A stretch of DNA of 64,000 nucleotides from Mytilus trossulus. Lineage: Eukaryota > Mollusca > Bivalvia > Mytilida > Mytilidae. Position 1 is the first letter of the stretch; the number at the start of each line of letters is the position of its first letter. Shown here piece after piece: positions 1 through 11,860 of the stretch. The position numbers and the translations under genes are program-made. The notes under the pieces are model-generated. The model was not told the origin of the DNA. It saw only the letters and a list, made by a program, of their open reading frames with translations, and searched no databases. The stretch covers positions 52,646,955 to 52,710,954 of the forward strand of contig NC_086375.1 of the NCBI RefSeq assembly GCF_036588685.1, read 5' to 3'.

Positions 1-86
1 AATTTTCAGATGCTAAAGTTAACACAATGTGTAAGATATTTTTTATTAGGCCATGTAATTTTTATATTTTCCTTTCCTTTCCTCAG

Positions 87-3000
87 GCAATACAGACAGA
101 TAACCCATTTCGCTGGTGTATATCAACACTAGCTATTGACATAACTGGAGTACTACCACCACCAACCCAGAATGAAACACTACGATTTCAGTTTCAGCGG
201 TATAATGTTACATTGTCTGAAAGTACTCCTGTTAATACAATTGTAAAGTCCTTACATCCCACTGGACAAAAGAAGGTATTTATACATTTTTGAATTGTCT
301 TCATTGTGTCATTAGATTTCAAAATATAATCATTAACATTTCCCTTTATCTTTCACAGAAAATAAAGTTATTAAAAGTGTTAATACATTTTATCAATATA
401 ACTTATTTTAAATGACATATTACACAGAGAAAGTTTTAAAACACTTAAGGGTCTCTTTATCACATTATCCTCGAGTTCTTTTGTTCTTTTTTTAGTATAA
501 CGATCTTCGATATAGACGTCGATTTTAGATCTTAATTTAGAGTGTGCAGTTTAAATATGTTTATGGTGAACCTTTAAATGCAAACAAATAATGTTTTTTT
601 TCTATTTTAGGACAGTACTTTATCATACAGCATAATGGAAAATCAGAATATTTTCATCATACAATCAAGGTTGGGATTTAAGTTATTTCAAAACAATACT
701 AACAAAAGTACCACAATCCCATAACTGAACTAGAGGAAGACAAAATTAACAAAAAAAACGAACTCCAAAGCAAAATGAAAAAGGGGAAATCCATTAAAAC
801 TTACACAACGATATCAATTAAGCATTGGTCACATCCTAGAGAATCATCATTGAACTCATGATTACAAAATGTAACCACTAATAAAAGATACCAGACTTAT
901 CAGTTTGTACACCAGGCGACTTTCATTCCTTATATTCAGTAAAGACACATGTATATTAATAGCATTGTTTACATTGATACACAACTGTATACTTACTTAC
1001 TTACTTAATCCTCTTCGTGCTTTGATACACATAAGGCCGACACAACTATATGAGTACTATAAATGTATGAATTGCTGGTGAAAGTATCCCGCTTAGATAT
1101 GAAGCTAACATAACAAATATCATCATCTCGTCAATGCGGTTTTATATTGCATGGATTACGCAATTTATATTAAGTAATATTTACCTTTTTATTATAAGTG
1201 AAGAAAGTAAAATGGTATTTATACATTAAAAAAAACTCGAATATAGTTTTACCAATGTTTAGTAATTCAAGATTGTATGTTTGTAGTGGCGATATTTTAC
1301 TTGAAAAAGCTTTGGACTATGAACAGAATCAGTACTATAAGATCACTGTTACTGTTAATGATGGAGAAAATGTAAGTACAAGGGTGTACACATTATTATG
1401 GGACGGATAAATATATCATTTATAATGATTTTCTGTATCATTAAATCTTACAAACCCAAAATGTATCAGTACGTTGGACAGCATTATGTATATACTAGAA
1501 TATTAAATAGAGTGTCTGAAAATATAAATGATTATCGTTGTAAATTTATTCAGAGACTGAATATGACCAAAGGAACAATCAAAAAGTAAAAAATAACTAC
1601 AAAAAACTCAAGTCTTCAAAGCACTACATGGAAAATGAAGATTGTGTATGGTATGAATCGAGAAAAAGAACACGGGATTTATGATAAAATTGCAACATAA
1701 AATTAGATTTTTCATACCTTTATTACTTCTTTATAGTTCAAAATGTTCAATTCATTTACAGACAGCCATTACAAAAATTAACTTTTATGTGGTGGATGTT
1801 AACGATAACAGCCCTGTTATTGGAACACCAACTGTTAGTCTGTCTGCAGAACGTGTAAAAGGGACGGTTTTAACTGTTATTGAGGTATTTGCTTTATTAC
1901 TTTATAGACTAGGGTTATTTTTATATCAAACTGAGCATACTATATATTTACTGTAGCCGTTTGGATTGACACTTAAATTTTTTTTTTTTTAATAATTCAG
2001 ATAATAGTCATTTATTTTTGTAGTCATAATATACACTTTATATATCATTTCGTAAATATAAACCTTGTTTGAAAAAATAATGAATAAGATGTATGCATAA
2101 TTTAGCATAATTAATTTTTCCTTTGGTAATTTGTTGTATGTTATGATGGTAATATTTATTCAAATTTGCTGTAATGGATGATTTGCAATAATCACGATTC
2201 ATGAATCTGCATTTGAAATTAATTAATCAGGTGGACAAATCGAATGGTCAATTATATTGTAGGTTACAGATAAAGACTCCAATTCTCAGTTTACATTCCA
2301 GTTGTTAAGTCATACAAGGTAAGGTTATTTGAAATTGAATTTCCTTCTATCATTTATTGTTTTTTTACATATTTATTTCTTCGTTTATTATTGAGATAAA
2401 ATTGATGCATTTTTTTCACAATAATTAAACTCGTTTTTTAACCAATAAAACAGCTACGTTTATAACAGATAATTAATTTCTTTTGTTTTGTGACCAATGC
2501 ATTCAATGAAGTATCTGGGTGTTGATTCCTCGCTATGTTGAAGACCCATTGGTGGTCATTGGCTGTTTTTAGCTCTTTTGTTGTGTTGTTGTCTCTTTTT
2601 CACATTCCCCATTTTCATTTAAAATTGTATCCAAAATTTATTTTTAAATATCCTTAAAGTTTATGTTACTTCAGTTACTCTTATTCATATTCAACTACAT
2701 ATGCGAGACATCATAGTGTGCCATGTCTTGTTTCGTTAAACATCTTCAGCATGTTGATGATATCCTTCCCTCAATTAAAACATTACTTAATTATTTTTAG
2801 TTTATTTGCTGTCGACTTGATTGGACAAGTTTCGATAACTGGTTTACCAGAGGAGTTAATCGAAGAAAAATATATTTTGACTGTATCTGTGAAAGATAAT
2901 GGAGCACCTGTTCGTGAAAGCATTGCCCTGGTAATTGTAAATTTTCCAGCATCTTCACAACCAGTAGCCAAGGCAGCAATTATGACTGAGAGCAGTGATA

Positions 3001-6000
3001 TTTTAGCAATAGGTTTAGGTGCTGCAGCGGCGGTTTTATTCATAATTGTTATTATACTTATTGTATACATTATAAGGAGGTAAGTTGGTGTAACACGTTA
3101 TAGCTTAGAAAAGTAAAATAAAAACGATACCGACTTCAAGGCAAATTCAAAACGCAAAAGTTCCATAAAAGCTCAAACATTTATAATGATGGATAGCAAC
3201 TATCATATGTCTGACCTGGTACAGACATTTGTTATGTAGAACATATAATTGTTACAATACAGACCACGCAATGGGTGTGTTTTCTTCTAAAATGTGTAGT
3301 CCTTCTAATTCTAACTTTAGTCCTCGGTATATATCTTAAAACTCATCTTTAAAAAATAGAAATTTATGTTATTTCTTCTATACTTTTAACTCGGTTTGAT
3401 ATTACTTCCAGCCAATTTGTATTCTCTTCAAATGCTTGTTTTAAAAACAGCACAAAAACAAGTGCATTCGCATCTACATTTTATAAATGTAATCTATTCA
3501 TCATTACTTGAAAAAAAAAATCATAATTGAAAATGTTATTATTCTTACACTTAGCCACAATTATTCTCAAATCATTATTCAGCTCACGATTTATATTATT
3601 CAACTTCTATTAAATTCTTCATAAAAAAAATCCAGACACTTCCGCTTAATTTTCTTTTTATAGATTATAAGTATACTCGAAACGAAAGCTTAGAAATTTG
3701 TTGAAGTATTTTGAATTTGAAAATACACAAATTAATCTGATATTAGTTGCATTATTATTTTGTGTCAGTACAATTTCTTTGAAATTCTCGGAATACTAGA
3801 CAGTTGGTCTTTGTTAAGGCCTGTTTGTGACACTATTAGTTCGTTATAATCAACACAAGACACAAAATATAAAAAAAATAATCTTATTTTCACTCAGAGA
3901 AGTGTTTTGATAAATATTGATATCATTTTATCAATCAATTTTAGTCTGATTAATTTTTTATTCAGTTATAAAACTAACATTGAAATATTACATATGTTCA
4001 CCCTTAAATAATTTTAAAATATCATTATTTAGTATTTTTTAATACCTGTTCTTTTTAAAGGAAACTATGTGGTTACGTTTGAGCAATTGCGATGGGGACA
4101 AACTGTGCTTCCCTTGAATTTGTTTTTTTGTGTCTTCACAGTGATGATGTTTATCATTATTTGGGATTCTTTAAGAAGTATCAGATAACAAATAATAACT
4201 TCCATCTGTCGTATCCTTTATTGTGTCTTTTATGAAATAACTGGATGTTACCTATTTATCATTTGTACAACCACCGACGGTTGCCACTATTCGAACAGAC
4301 AGGGAGCTGCTGACATCTCATAAGCATGAGTTCGAATCCCTTTTATTAGTGTGGTTCTTTTTGTTTAATTATTTGTTGTGTTTTAGTTTAATGATGGCTG
4401 TGTTATGGTTAGTTTCTGTTATGGTAATGTCTGTCTAGTTGACACTTTTTATTTGTTTTAATTATCTGGTTTGTAGCGATGTATTACTTTGTCATACAAC
4501 TGAGAGGTTTCGCTAGCTAAAAAAACAGGTTCAAGCCACTATTTTCTACATCCGAAAGTGCCTGTACCAATTCTGGAATATGAAAGTTGTAATTCATTCG
4601 TTTGATCAGTTTGAGCTTAGGGACTTTCCGTTTTGAATTTCCTCGGAGTTCAGTATTTTGTCATTTTACTTTTTGAATGATAGTTCATTTTTTAACTGAT
4701 CAGGCCTCAATGAAATATCATTTAATATACACTTTTGAAATATCTTTAAATTGAAGAAAAGATACATATATTGTATCTGAAAACCATTTTTGCTGAATAT
4801 TCTGATTTATTTATATGCATCCACTTGTCTTTACACAGCTTTCATTATTCGTCTTTATATATTCATTTTGTTTCACAAAATATCAATTTTTTAAAAATAC
4901 AAATGTGAAGACATATTATCTGAAATATCTTCTTTTCAAAGAATGTTAAAACAAAAGATTTACATCCACACTTTAAATCAAAATACAAAACAAAGCAAGC
5001 AAGTTTATAAGTTTTTATTCTTTCAAGTCAGCCCAATAATGCATTCTTCTATGAACTTGTTCCACAAATCCATAATGATAAACAATATATGTTTATAGAA
5101 AGTAGTGAAACAAAATACAATATTTGGTAAGCAAGTGATAGTTTTATGGCAGTTTATACAAATTCAAATTAAATGTAGAATCAACTTGCCTGAGCTTTGA
5201 ATTTAAATGCATTTATACAAATCTTACAGAGAAAATATATCATGAAAAGTAAATTTTGCCTTAATTTGAAAATAAAATTAAAAAGAACAACTGACACACA
5301 AGCGTCAATATAAAAAAACCTACTTTTTAAAGTTAGTTTGTATAAATTGAAATCGATTAAACTTTAATCTATTTTAATTAATATTAAAGTCATAAGCTGA
5401 GCACATCTGTTTAAGATTTGATTTCTTTAAAAGACAATAATATTCATCCAGAAGGAGTAATCAGCGAGTCCGTATACTAAGACAAAACACAAAAATTACA
5501 AATTGAAGTTTCATACTATCTCTGATTGTTTCGAAATCTATCAACCTATAAGTTAAATAACTGATTTTCTTGCAGACGCTTATATGCTGCTGAACAACTA
5601 GACCGAGTGAAACACCAACGAGGAATGAATCCACGTGGTTTAACATATAGACCTGGAGACCCTTCACCAGTCCCATCTCATTTTGATTTGAAGTTCAATG
5701 GCGACCTGGAAGAAACTTCTGAAATAGATGGATCAACAACCATTCAAGACAATCCGTTGTCAGATAGTCGTTATCGATATGGTTATCCAAATTTAAATGG
5801 TGACGTAGATTTGGATGCTGGTGATGAAGAGATTCATATTGACACTGCAGTTGTACCCTTTGAAAGAGAAGACTATTTCAGGGGAAGTGGACGAATGAAA
5901 ACATTCGGTGGCGGTCACGAGGAATGCAATAGTAGTGATAATAGTTACGCTAGCGACAGTACTGGGGATAGTAACAAAGGACTCATGAAAAACCTGAAGA

Positions 6001-6626
6001 AACAGGCTTTAGCGAATGGGTCAGATAAAATAGGAAATACTAACAGAATACCTTCGTATATGTCGGACGTAAGTGTTCTTTATTAAGGGTTTTGAACACT
6101 GTTTATGTACCTTTCATGATAATAAGTTCTGCAAATATATTTTTTTCTATAAAAAAAATCCCAATTCTCGAACTACCCACAAGAACATAATTTGGAGTTT
6201 AGTTTGTGGTAAAGCTAAATACAGAAACGCGCTTTGGGAGTACGGAATTAAAACAAGTGTTATTTTAATGCATGTAGACAAAGCATGAACGAAACGGTGT
6301 TTGACATGTTCTGAAGATTTTTTCCATTATTATGGCAGCTTATTTTGATTTGCTTTTTCGAAAACACGCTAATACACAAACACACACAAATAACGAATGC
6401 AGATTGATAAGATTCGACTAGAAGACAAACTCAATATTCAATGTGAGCTTTCTGCGTGACACAAAGTCAAATATGAAAGACAAACTGTATGTTAACATAG
6501 GAGTTTTTGAATTATTTTATTTTTATTTTTTATTCAAACACCAGTTTTTCCTTACAGAGTGTGTTAGATAGTAGACTGGGGCAGAAATCATCGAAAGACA
6601 AACCAGAAATAACAGTTTACTTCTGA
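87..6626 (+). CDS. Cadherin-family transmembrane receptor, 3' portion (8 exons, 5' partial)
   Basis: Exons read by splice sites and phase: 87-275, 611-669, 1287-1371, 1762-1884, 2263-2318, 2801-3079, 5576-6068, 6558-6626. Every junction has AG/GT borders and phases agree, giving 450 residues; the 5' part lies left of the window. Residues about 30-145 form one cadherin repeat, with DYE in 'KALDYEQNQYYKITVTVND' and the linker DVNDNSP. Residues about 146-220 form the membrane-proximal repeat (TDKD, then KDNGAP). Residues about 238-262 (3000-3074) are a strong transmembrane helix followed by Arg residues. The cytoplasmic tail (about 188 residues) is acidic and Ser/Asp-rich, has no catenin-binding region I recognise, and ends in ITVYF. 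By family knowledge this is a calcium-dependent adhesion receptor at the plasma membrane; the tail suggests a non-classical cadherin (protocadherin or cadherin-related). The exact orthologue cannot be told. Two NxT sites lie in the first exon. Confidence 0.88.
985..1045 (-). repeat. (ACTT)n tract with conserved flank, SINE-like remnant in cadherin intron
   Basis: ACTTACTTACTTACTT is followed by a GC-richer flank containing AAGGCCGACAC. A reverse-complement arrangement, (TAAG)n followed by a flank with GTCGG, occurs at 18640-18700. Together they suggest the tail and body of one dispersed non-LTR family. Boundaries are unclear. Confidence 0.3.
2495..2625 (+). repeat. Dispersed repeat, 'CACATTCCCCATTT' family
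   Basis: This intronic segment runs from a 'GTTGAAGACCCATTGGTGG' phrase to 'CACATTCCCCATTTTC'. Related segments occur at 56600-56695 and 59165-59255 in the timeless introns, in the same orientation. It is a diverged interspersed repeat of unknown class. Confidence 0.45.
3110..3245 (+). repeat. Dispersed repeat family A, diverged copy
   Basis: Family A is recognised by the ordered phrases 'AATTCAAAACG', 'TCAAA.G.' and 'CTGTCATATTCCTGACTT...ACAGGCATTTTC'. This copy lies in the intron after the transmembrane exon and is diverged (ATATGTCTGACCTGGTACAGACATTT). At least nine copies in both orientations are seen in the window. Confidence 0.5.
4285..4345 (+). repeat. Possible tRNA-derived SINE head (B-box-like motif)
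   Basis: GAGTTCGAATCCC at 4329-4341 matches an RNA polymerase III B box. About 40 nt upstream is a weak A-box-like stretch (GACAGGGAGCTGCTG). No clover-leaf could be drawn, so this is not called a tRNA; it may be the 5' end of a SINE in the cadherin intron. Confidence 0.3.
4485..4690 (-). repeat. Dispersed repeat family A, reverse copy
   Basis: Read on the minus strand it carries 'ACTCCGAGGAAATTCAAAACG', then the 'TATTCCAGAATTGGTACAGGCAC' variant, in the same order as the copy at 21795-22010. It lies in the cadherin intron before the cytoplasmic exon. Confidence 0.6.
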
Positions 6627-8984
6627 TACACATCTAGAGACGACATGTGCAATAATTTCATTCCTATGTAGGACATAAATATTTTCATACATTAAGTCAG
6701 TTCAATTACATTAATAAATATTTATAGTCACGTTTACCTAAATCCAGGTGCTAAATTGTGATTTGTTTACATTATATCAGCATATATTTAAGTTTGTTTC
6801 GTTAATGTAAATGATATTATGATCCTTTGCCGATCATGTATAATTTGTAGTTTACTTTGATCTTTTAAATAACATATATAACAGTTTTCAGAATTTTGTG
6901 ATATTTTTGTACTGTAATTTATGAATATTAATCTTATATTTCTATATAATATCCTTAAGTTTGATATATATATTTTTTTCTCATAGTAAGGTCTTTTGAA
7001 GAAAAAATGTTTGGTTCACATGTTTTCTTTTTAAATATGGTAGATGCTGGCATTTGCCATATGCACTGTCAATAGGTATATCAAACACATGTCTTGTTTG
7101 TTGGGAATGTTCTACTTCATGCAAGTAGTAAGCAATATGTTCTGTTATTTCAAGTATTTCCAATATGTGTGTAAATTGAAGTAATATAGGTTTTGCTTAT
7201 TGCAACCAGCTTAACAAAATCGTTCTCTAATTTTCTTTTAATCCCTGTGTTAAGAGATTTTTAGTAGCTGTGTCCATTGCATTCGTTACACAATGAACTT
7301 GTTGACTTTTGCCATAGTTCACCACCCTGTATACGAATGTATATTATATTGCATAATCTTCTCGTCTTCATATTATGATAAATTATTATTTTTCTTTTGT
7401 ACATTAACTTACTCTATAGTTGAAAAACCACTTGTTATTAAATAAAACAAGATTGTTTTTACGTCTTATTTTTTTTTATCTTTGTCTAGAAAGTCTCATT
7501 TTGTTACATGTGTCTTTTTTTAAGTTTTTTATGGTTTCTACCCCTTTTACGTGTTATATGATTATGGCAGACATGAAATGAATCATAACAAAACTTATTG
7601 ATTTTATTGAGATGACCAAATTAACTTATAGTATATTTTTCTAGGACAGACTTAAAGGGATTTATGATCTTTCAAAGAATTGTGATTGACTGTGTATCAT
7701 GTTGATGCTCAGTGTTCATATGAAATCTTTTATCTTAACTGAATGATCAATTCCACCCCTCCCGAAAAAAAATTCATGAAAATAATAATCTTACTTCATT
7801 TGCCGGGATTACAGAAAAAAGTTATTAAAATTGTTTAATTCTCTTTTTTCAAGCAATGTAATACACACCATTATTGAGACAATTAAACTTTATAAACATT
7901 AAAGTAGTTTTTATATAATTGTATATATTTATGTTTTTTTACAGAAATCCTATGACTTCTACGTTTAGAAGATATCTGAAGGTTTATAAAAGTCATTCAT
8001 TGATTTCTGAAATAGTTTCCGTTTTTATTTCATATGTTTAACGGAAATAAAAATGTATTATTTAAAGTACAATCCTTTTTTTCGAAGTGAGCAGAAACTA
8101 TTTTTTCTGACATTCCCACAGCTACTGAAATTTATAGTTCTTTTTGTTTACTTTTGACAGAATGGGTCAAAAGAGATAGTATTATATATTTTATTTCATG
8201 TAAGATGGTTGATTAATTAAACAGATTATTAAATTGTCGACTAAGATATATGTCTTGCCTCGATTGTATGTTGTTTTGATAGTAAAATGCAAATTTGAAT
8301 TTAAAATGACAAGACTTTTAACTTCAAATATACAAAACAACATAATTTCAATGAACATGAAACATATATCAATGCTTAAATCACTGCATGCCAAATTCCA
8401 AAGTCAATAGAACATGACTAAAGGTAGATGGCAAAATAGAACACATGGCATCCACGTATGCTACTACTAAAACAACTCGTACTAAATATCATTGACTTAT
8501 TTCAACTGGTTATATTTACAAACTTTAATAAATTGTTGACAGTGTCTTCTTCTTAATGGTCATGCCGTAAGCATGCCTTCGCAACTTTGTCGGTCCGAGA
8601 TGTGTCCATCTGTTAAAAGACAGACTGAATAATTGTTCTGATTGAAGTTTGATCCATTTGGTGACCAACATCATACTACTGACTATAAAAGAGGCAGTAG
8701 ATAATAAGGGAATATAAAAAACTCTCAAGTCGACAGACAAGGACTAGGACAAATAAAGGATAATTCCTCAGATCACTTCATAGCAAAAACCTGAACAACA
8801 CGATTCCCATCAAAAGCCTGTGTTCCTGAAAAATAAAAAAATACAGATACTGCTCTACAAGTTTCTTCCGTCCTGTTACACCTATTAAATATGTTGATAG
8901 GTTATAACAAATGCTCCGGCACCACAAATAACGGATTGATAACTGACTTATTCAATCATAAGAATGTTCCATAAAAAAATATAC
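6627..8984. other. Non-coding interval after the cadherin gene
   Basis: AT-rich sequence with scattered short frames lacking coding signs. It probably holds the cadherin 3' UTR at its left end. At 8680-8960 there is a GC-richer segment ('AAAAGAGGC' followed by 'AACACGATTCCCATCAAAAG') that reads like a diverged dispersed mussel repeat. No gene is supported. Confidence 0.5.
6713..6718 (+). promoter_or_regulatory. Candidate poly(A) signal of the cadherin gene
   Basis: An AATAAA hexamer lies 87 nt after the cadherin stop codon. A second AATAAA occurs at 7441-7446, so a longer 3' UTR is also possible. Transcript ends are not visible in genomic sequence. Confidence 0.4.
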
Positions 8985-9105
8985 CGAAATCCTAGGAAAA
9001 TTCCAAATCGAAAAGTTCCTTATCATATTACGAAATCAAAAGCTGAAACACCTGAAACATATGGAAAAAAACTGTCATATTCCTAACTTTGTAGAGACGT
9101 TTCTT
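8985..9105 (+). repeat. Dispersed repeat family A, diverged copy
   Basis: It contains 'CTAGGAAAATTCCAAATCG', 'AAATCAAAAGCTGAAACACC' and 'AAACTGTCATATTCCTAACTTTG' in the family order. It directly precedes the TIR element at 9127. Confidence 0.5.
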
Positions 9106-9126
9106 GATGTAAAAAAATGTTTATTA

Positions 9127-10003
9127 ATAGTTATCAAAGGTACCAGGATTATAATTTAGTACGCCAGACGCGCGTTTCGTCTACATAAAACTCAAGAGTG
9201 ATGCTCAGACCAAAATAGTTATAAACCAAACAAATACAAAGTTGAAGAGCATTGAGGATCACAAATTCCAAAAAGTTTATTAAACATGGTTAAATAGTTA
9301 TCTAAGACTCTCTTTTATGACCGTTTCATAAAATTACAATATATTGACAACAATGTGTGAACACAAAACTGACATAATAGGTAAAAATGTCAATAAATAT
9401 GTGACGACAATGGATAGACAATACTGTTGCCAAAAATATTACAACAATTTTTGTTTAGGTTCGTGTTTGCCAGTCTAGTTTTCCACGATGTGTGTGTCTG
9501 GCGTACTACACATCAACAAATTAGAAGGTAATATACCAAACGCGCACTTAATTACAATCGGGTTACAAATATAAATGCATTACACTCGTATCAACTTTAC
9601 CAGTTTTGATAATAAAGACTTTAGTTGACACAGGTTGTCCTTTCTACTATAATTACAGAAGCATAGTAAAATAAAGTTGATACAGTAAGTAATGCAAAAT
9701 AAAGCAACAGTTATTTATCGTTGTGCAATTCTCATCAATCAGTTTACAAAGGAGATAAGGTAAACACATTGACCATCGGATAAGTATGTTTTCCAGAGGG
9801 ACAGAGATGAGGAGTCTATAGTGGTCTACTTTTACTTTCACAAATTGTGACTTGTATGAAGAGTTGTCTCATTGGCACTCATAACTTTGTACTTGTTTGG
9901 GTTTATAAATATCTTTGATTTGAGCGTCACTGATGAGTCTTATTTAGACAAAACGCGCGTCTGGCGTACTAAATTATAATCCTGGTACCTTTGATAACTA
10001 TAT
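9127..10003. mobile_element. Non-autonomous TIR element, about 0.88 kb
   Basis: The left end starts ATAGTTATCAAAGGTACC and continues through 'TTTAGTACGCCAGACGCGCG'. The right end (9895-10003) is its inverse, from 'CGCGCGTCTGGCGTACTAAA' to GGTACCTTTGATAACTAT. The arms match for roughly 90 nt with a few mismatches. The interior has no transposase frame and contains a 'GAGTTGTCTCATTGGCACTC' phrase that recurs in the 1.97-kb tandem units. The outermost motif (GTTATCAAAGGTACCAGGATT) also recurs at 39296, 41274 and 43246. This fits a MITE or foldback-type element; target duplication is not clear. Confidence 0.65.
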
Positions 10004-10277
10004 ACCACATCTTCTTATATCTGTTAACCTTTTGTATACCAGACTGGCACTTCGTCTGGTCTGAGACCACCATTGTCGTCCCTTGATTTTCGTTGTTAAA
10101 AAATATAGTCCCTAGTGTTGACATTGGGTTACTTGCCATTAATATTTATACCCCTTCCAAATTTATTTCTCCATGTTCAATGCCTCAAATTGCAAGAAGG
10201 GGGATGAAATTACACTGTAAGAAAATTTGGGTCCAGAATTTCAAAGGAAAGTAGTGATTTGGTCCAGCTGAAAAAGG

Positions 10278-10440
10278 TTGAAAATGAGCACTTCGGAAGC
10301 TGTCAAAAGATTTCAAGACGCCCTAAACATAAAATTGTCCATATTTTGGGCTAGAGGCGATGAAGTTTTCTATAAATTTGATATAATTTGTCCCAAAAGT
10401 AGTACAACACACTGTAAAAGTTTCTTTGAGAAAGCGCAGG
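10278..10440 (+). other. Short open frame of uncertain nature (possible exon or repeat)
   Basis: A 54-codon stretch beginning MKMSTSEAVKRFQDALNIKL has a coding-like composition. It ends at GCGCAG|GTGGGA, a plausible donor, but no partner exon or acceptor context was found. The flanks (for example AGTGATTTGGTCCAGCTGAA) look like a dispersed repeat, so a repeat-derived frame is at least as likely as an exon. I do not recognise the peptide. Confidence 0.2.
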
Positions 10441-10926
10441 TGGGATTTTTTTTATTTTCATTTATGTTCTAAAAGAAATGCACTACGAATTAATTGTGTT
10501 CTTGGACAGTCTAAAAAACTCACCAGTGATGCTCGAATAATTTAATATAAAAAGGACAGAAAGGTACGAAGTTCAAGAGCGTTAATGACCCAAATTCCGG
10601 AAGGGTTTGAGAAATACAGCTTAGGTGTTCTATTCCTAAGGTTGAAAAACCCTTAGTAGATCTTAGTATTTTGAAAAATTCACAGATCTTTTACAAGTTA
10701 TTTATCGTGGAAAATTCATGTTAACTCAGAAGTATATGTCATGAAACGTGCACGTCAACAACTATATAATTGTATTAAATAAATCCATTGTAATTTACAA
10801 CTGACAACATCTTAATTGGTTTGAATCAACTTGGCGGATGATTCCGGCTACAAAATGTCTGCAAACAGGTGGCAACAAAAACAAAACCTCTGTTATTTTC
10901 TCTTAGACATATAATAAAACATTATT

Positions 10927-11844
10927 TTAGTTTAAACCCTCGTTACTTTCTTGAGAAAGTAATCTAGAGTATTGGTGAAATCTGTGTCTTTTTCTTGGTA
11001 ACGGTACTATTCCAAGTTGGCGTTCTAGTGTTTTAATATTTTCAACGTCACTGTTGTAAGGATTATTTTGCAATGAGTTTTCGACCCTACTAGAAGCGTG
11101 ATACTTTTCATGCGTTTTCGGTTTGCCTTCATGTAATGACCCTAACAGTCTGGAAATGTCATCTTTTGTGATGGTATTCCCATGAAATATCGGCAAGGGT
11201 AACCTTTGAGAAGCTTTCAAAGATTTCATGTAGTTTAATTTTTCAAGAATTTGTAGGTTCAGTTGAAATAACAACATATAATCAGCTGTTTTTGTATCTA
11301 ATGCTTGTAGACTTGTTTGCACTAATTCATTCATTTCCCTAACATTTTTCCTGCAAGTATCTATTTCGCTTGTCATCCTTCGGGATGCTTCACTTTTCAA
11401 CTGTTTTAATTTTTCCCTCATTTCTACATGAACTTGGTCAATGTCAGATTTCATTTTAGAGACCCTTTCGTCGATAATATGGCCAATGTCATCGATGTTT
11501 TCTTTATAAGCATGTTTTTCAATATGTAAGTCTCGAACAAGCCTGCTCAGCTTGCCAAAGCCTTCCTCACGGATTATGTTGAGGTTTGCAGTGAGCTGAT
11601 TCAATGAAAGATCTTTTTCGTTTTTACCGCCTGAAATCAAGGGAGATGCTGTGTGTCCATGATCATTAAAGTTAAAGTTCGATGTAGTATTCCTCAAACA
11701 TCCTGTGCCGAACACCGATAAATTTGAACAATGCTGATCCGAAACCTTTGTAACAGACGTTCCATTGTCTCCTTCGTTAGTAATTTCTTTTCTGACTGTC
11801 TTTTTAAACAAAAGTGTGTTTATGCCTGGTATTTTCTCTTCCAT
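10927..11844 (-). CDS. Coiled-coil protein, unrecognised (305 residues)
   Basis: This is the longest uninterrupted frame in the window, ATG to TAA with no internal intron. Residues 1-95 are polar and probably disordered (Asn/Thr/Gly-rich, Cys39 and Cys49). Residues about 97-210 form a charged heptad-like helix (for example 'ERVSKMKSDIDQVHVEMREK') typical of a coiled coil. The C-terminal 95 residues are basic and polar, with PRKRHR near the end as a possible nuclear signal. No enzymatic motif, signal peptide or membrane segment is visible. The length and composition make a chance frame very unlikely. Weak resemblance to the coiled-coil part of TRIM or CCDC proteins is only structural. Codon use is normal for the region. 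An ATTAAA-like signal on this strand lies at 10541-10546, about 0.38 kb past the stop. Confidence 0.72.
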   Translation of the reverse strand: MEEKIPGINTLLFKKTVRKEITNEGDNGTSVTKVSDQHCSNLSVFGTGCLRNTTSNFNFNDHGHTASPLISGGKNEKDLSLNQLTANLNIIREEGFGKLSRLVRDLHIEKHAYKENIDDIGHIIDERVSKMKSDIDQVHVEMREKLKQLKSEASRRMTSEIDTCRKNVREMNELVQTSLQALDTKTADYMLLFQLNLQILEKLNYMKSLKASQRLPLPIFHGNTITKDDISRLLGSLHEGKPKTHEKYHASSRVENSLQNNPYNSDVENIKTLERQLGIVPLPRKRHRFHQYSRLLSQESNEGLN

Positions 11845-11860
11845 CTGTAAACAAAATTTG
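11845..11860 (-). promoter_or_regulatory. Splice acceptor immediately upstream of the coiled-coil ATG
   Basis: On the minus strand the sequence before the start reads TTTTGTTTACAG|ATG, a good polypyrimidine tract plus AG. It suggests that a 5' UTR exon lies at higher coordinates and that the whole coding sequence sits in one exon. Alternatively ATG codes an internal Met of a longer protein. Confidence 0.5.

Noticed and set aside
2783..3070. 95-codon minus-strand frame
   Set aside because: It is antisense to the cadherin membrane-proximal exon, whose plus-strand reading has clear cadherin and transmembrane features.
4285..4345. tRNA gene
   Set aside because: A B-box-like motif is present but no clover-leaf arms could be paired; a SINE head is more likely.
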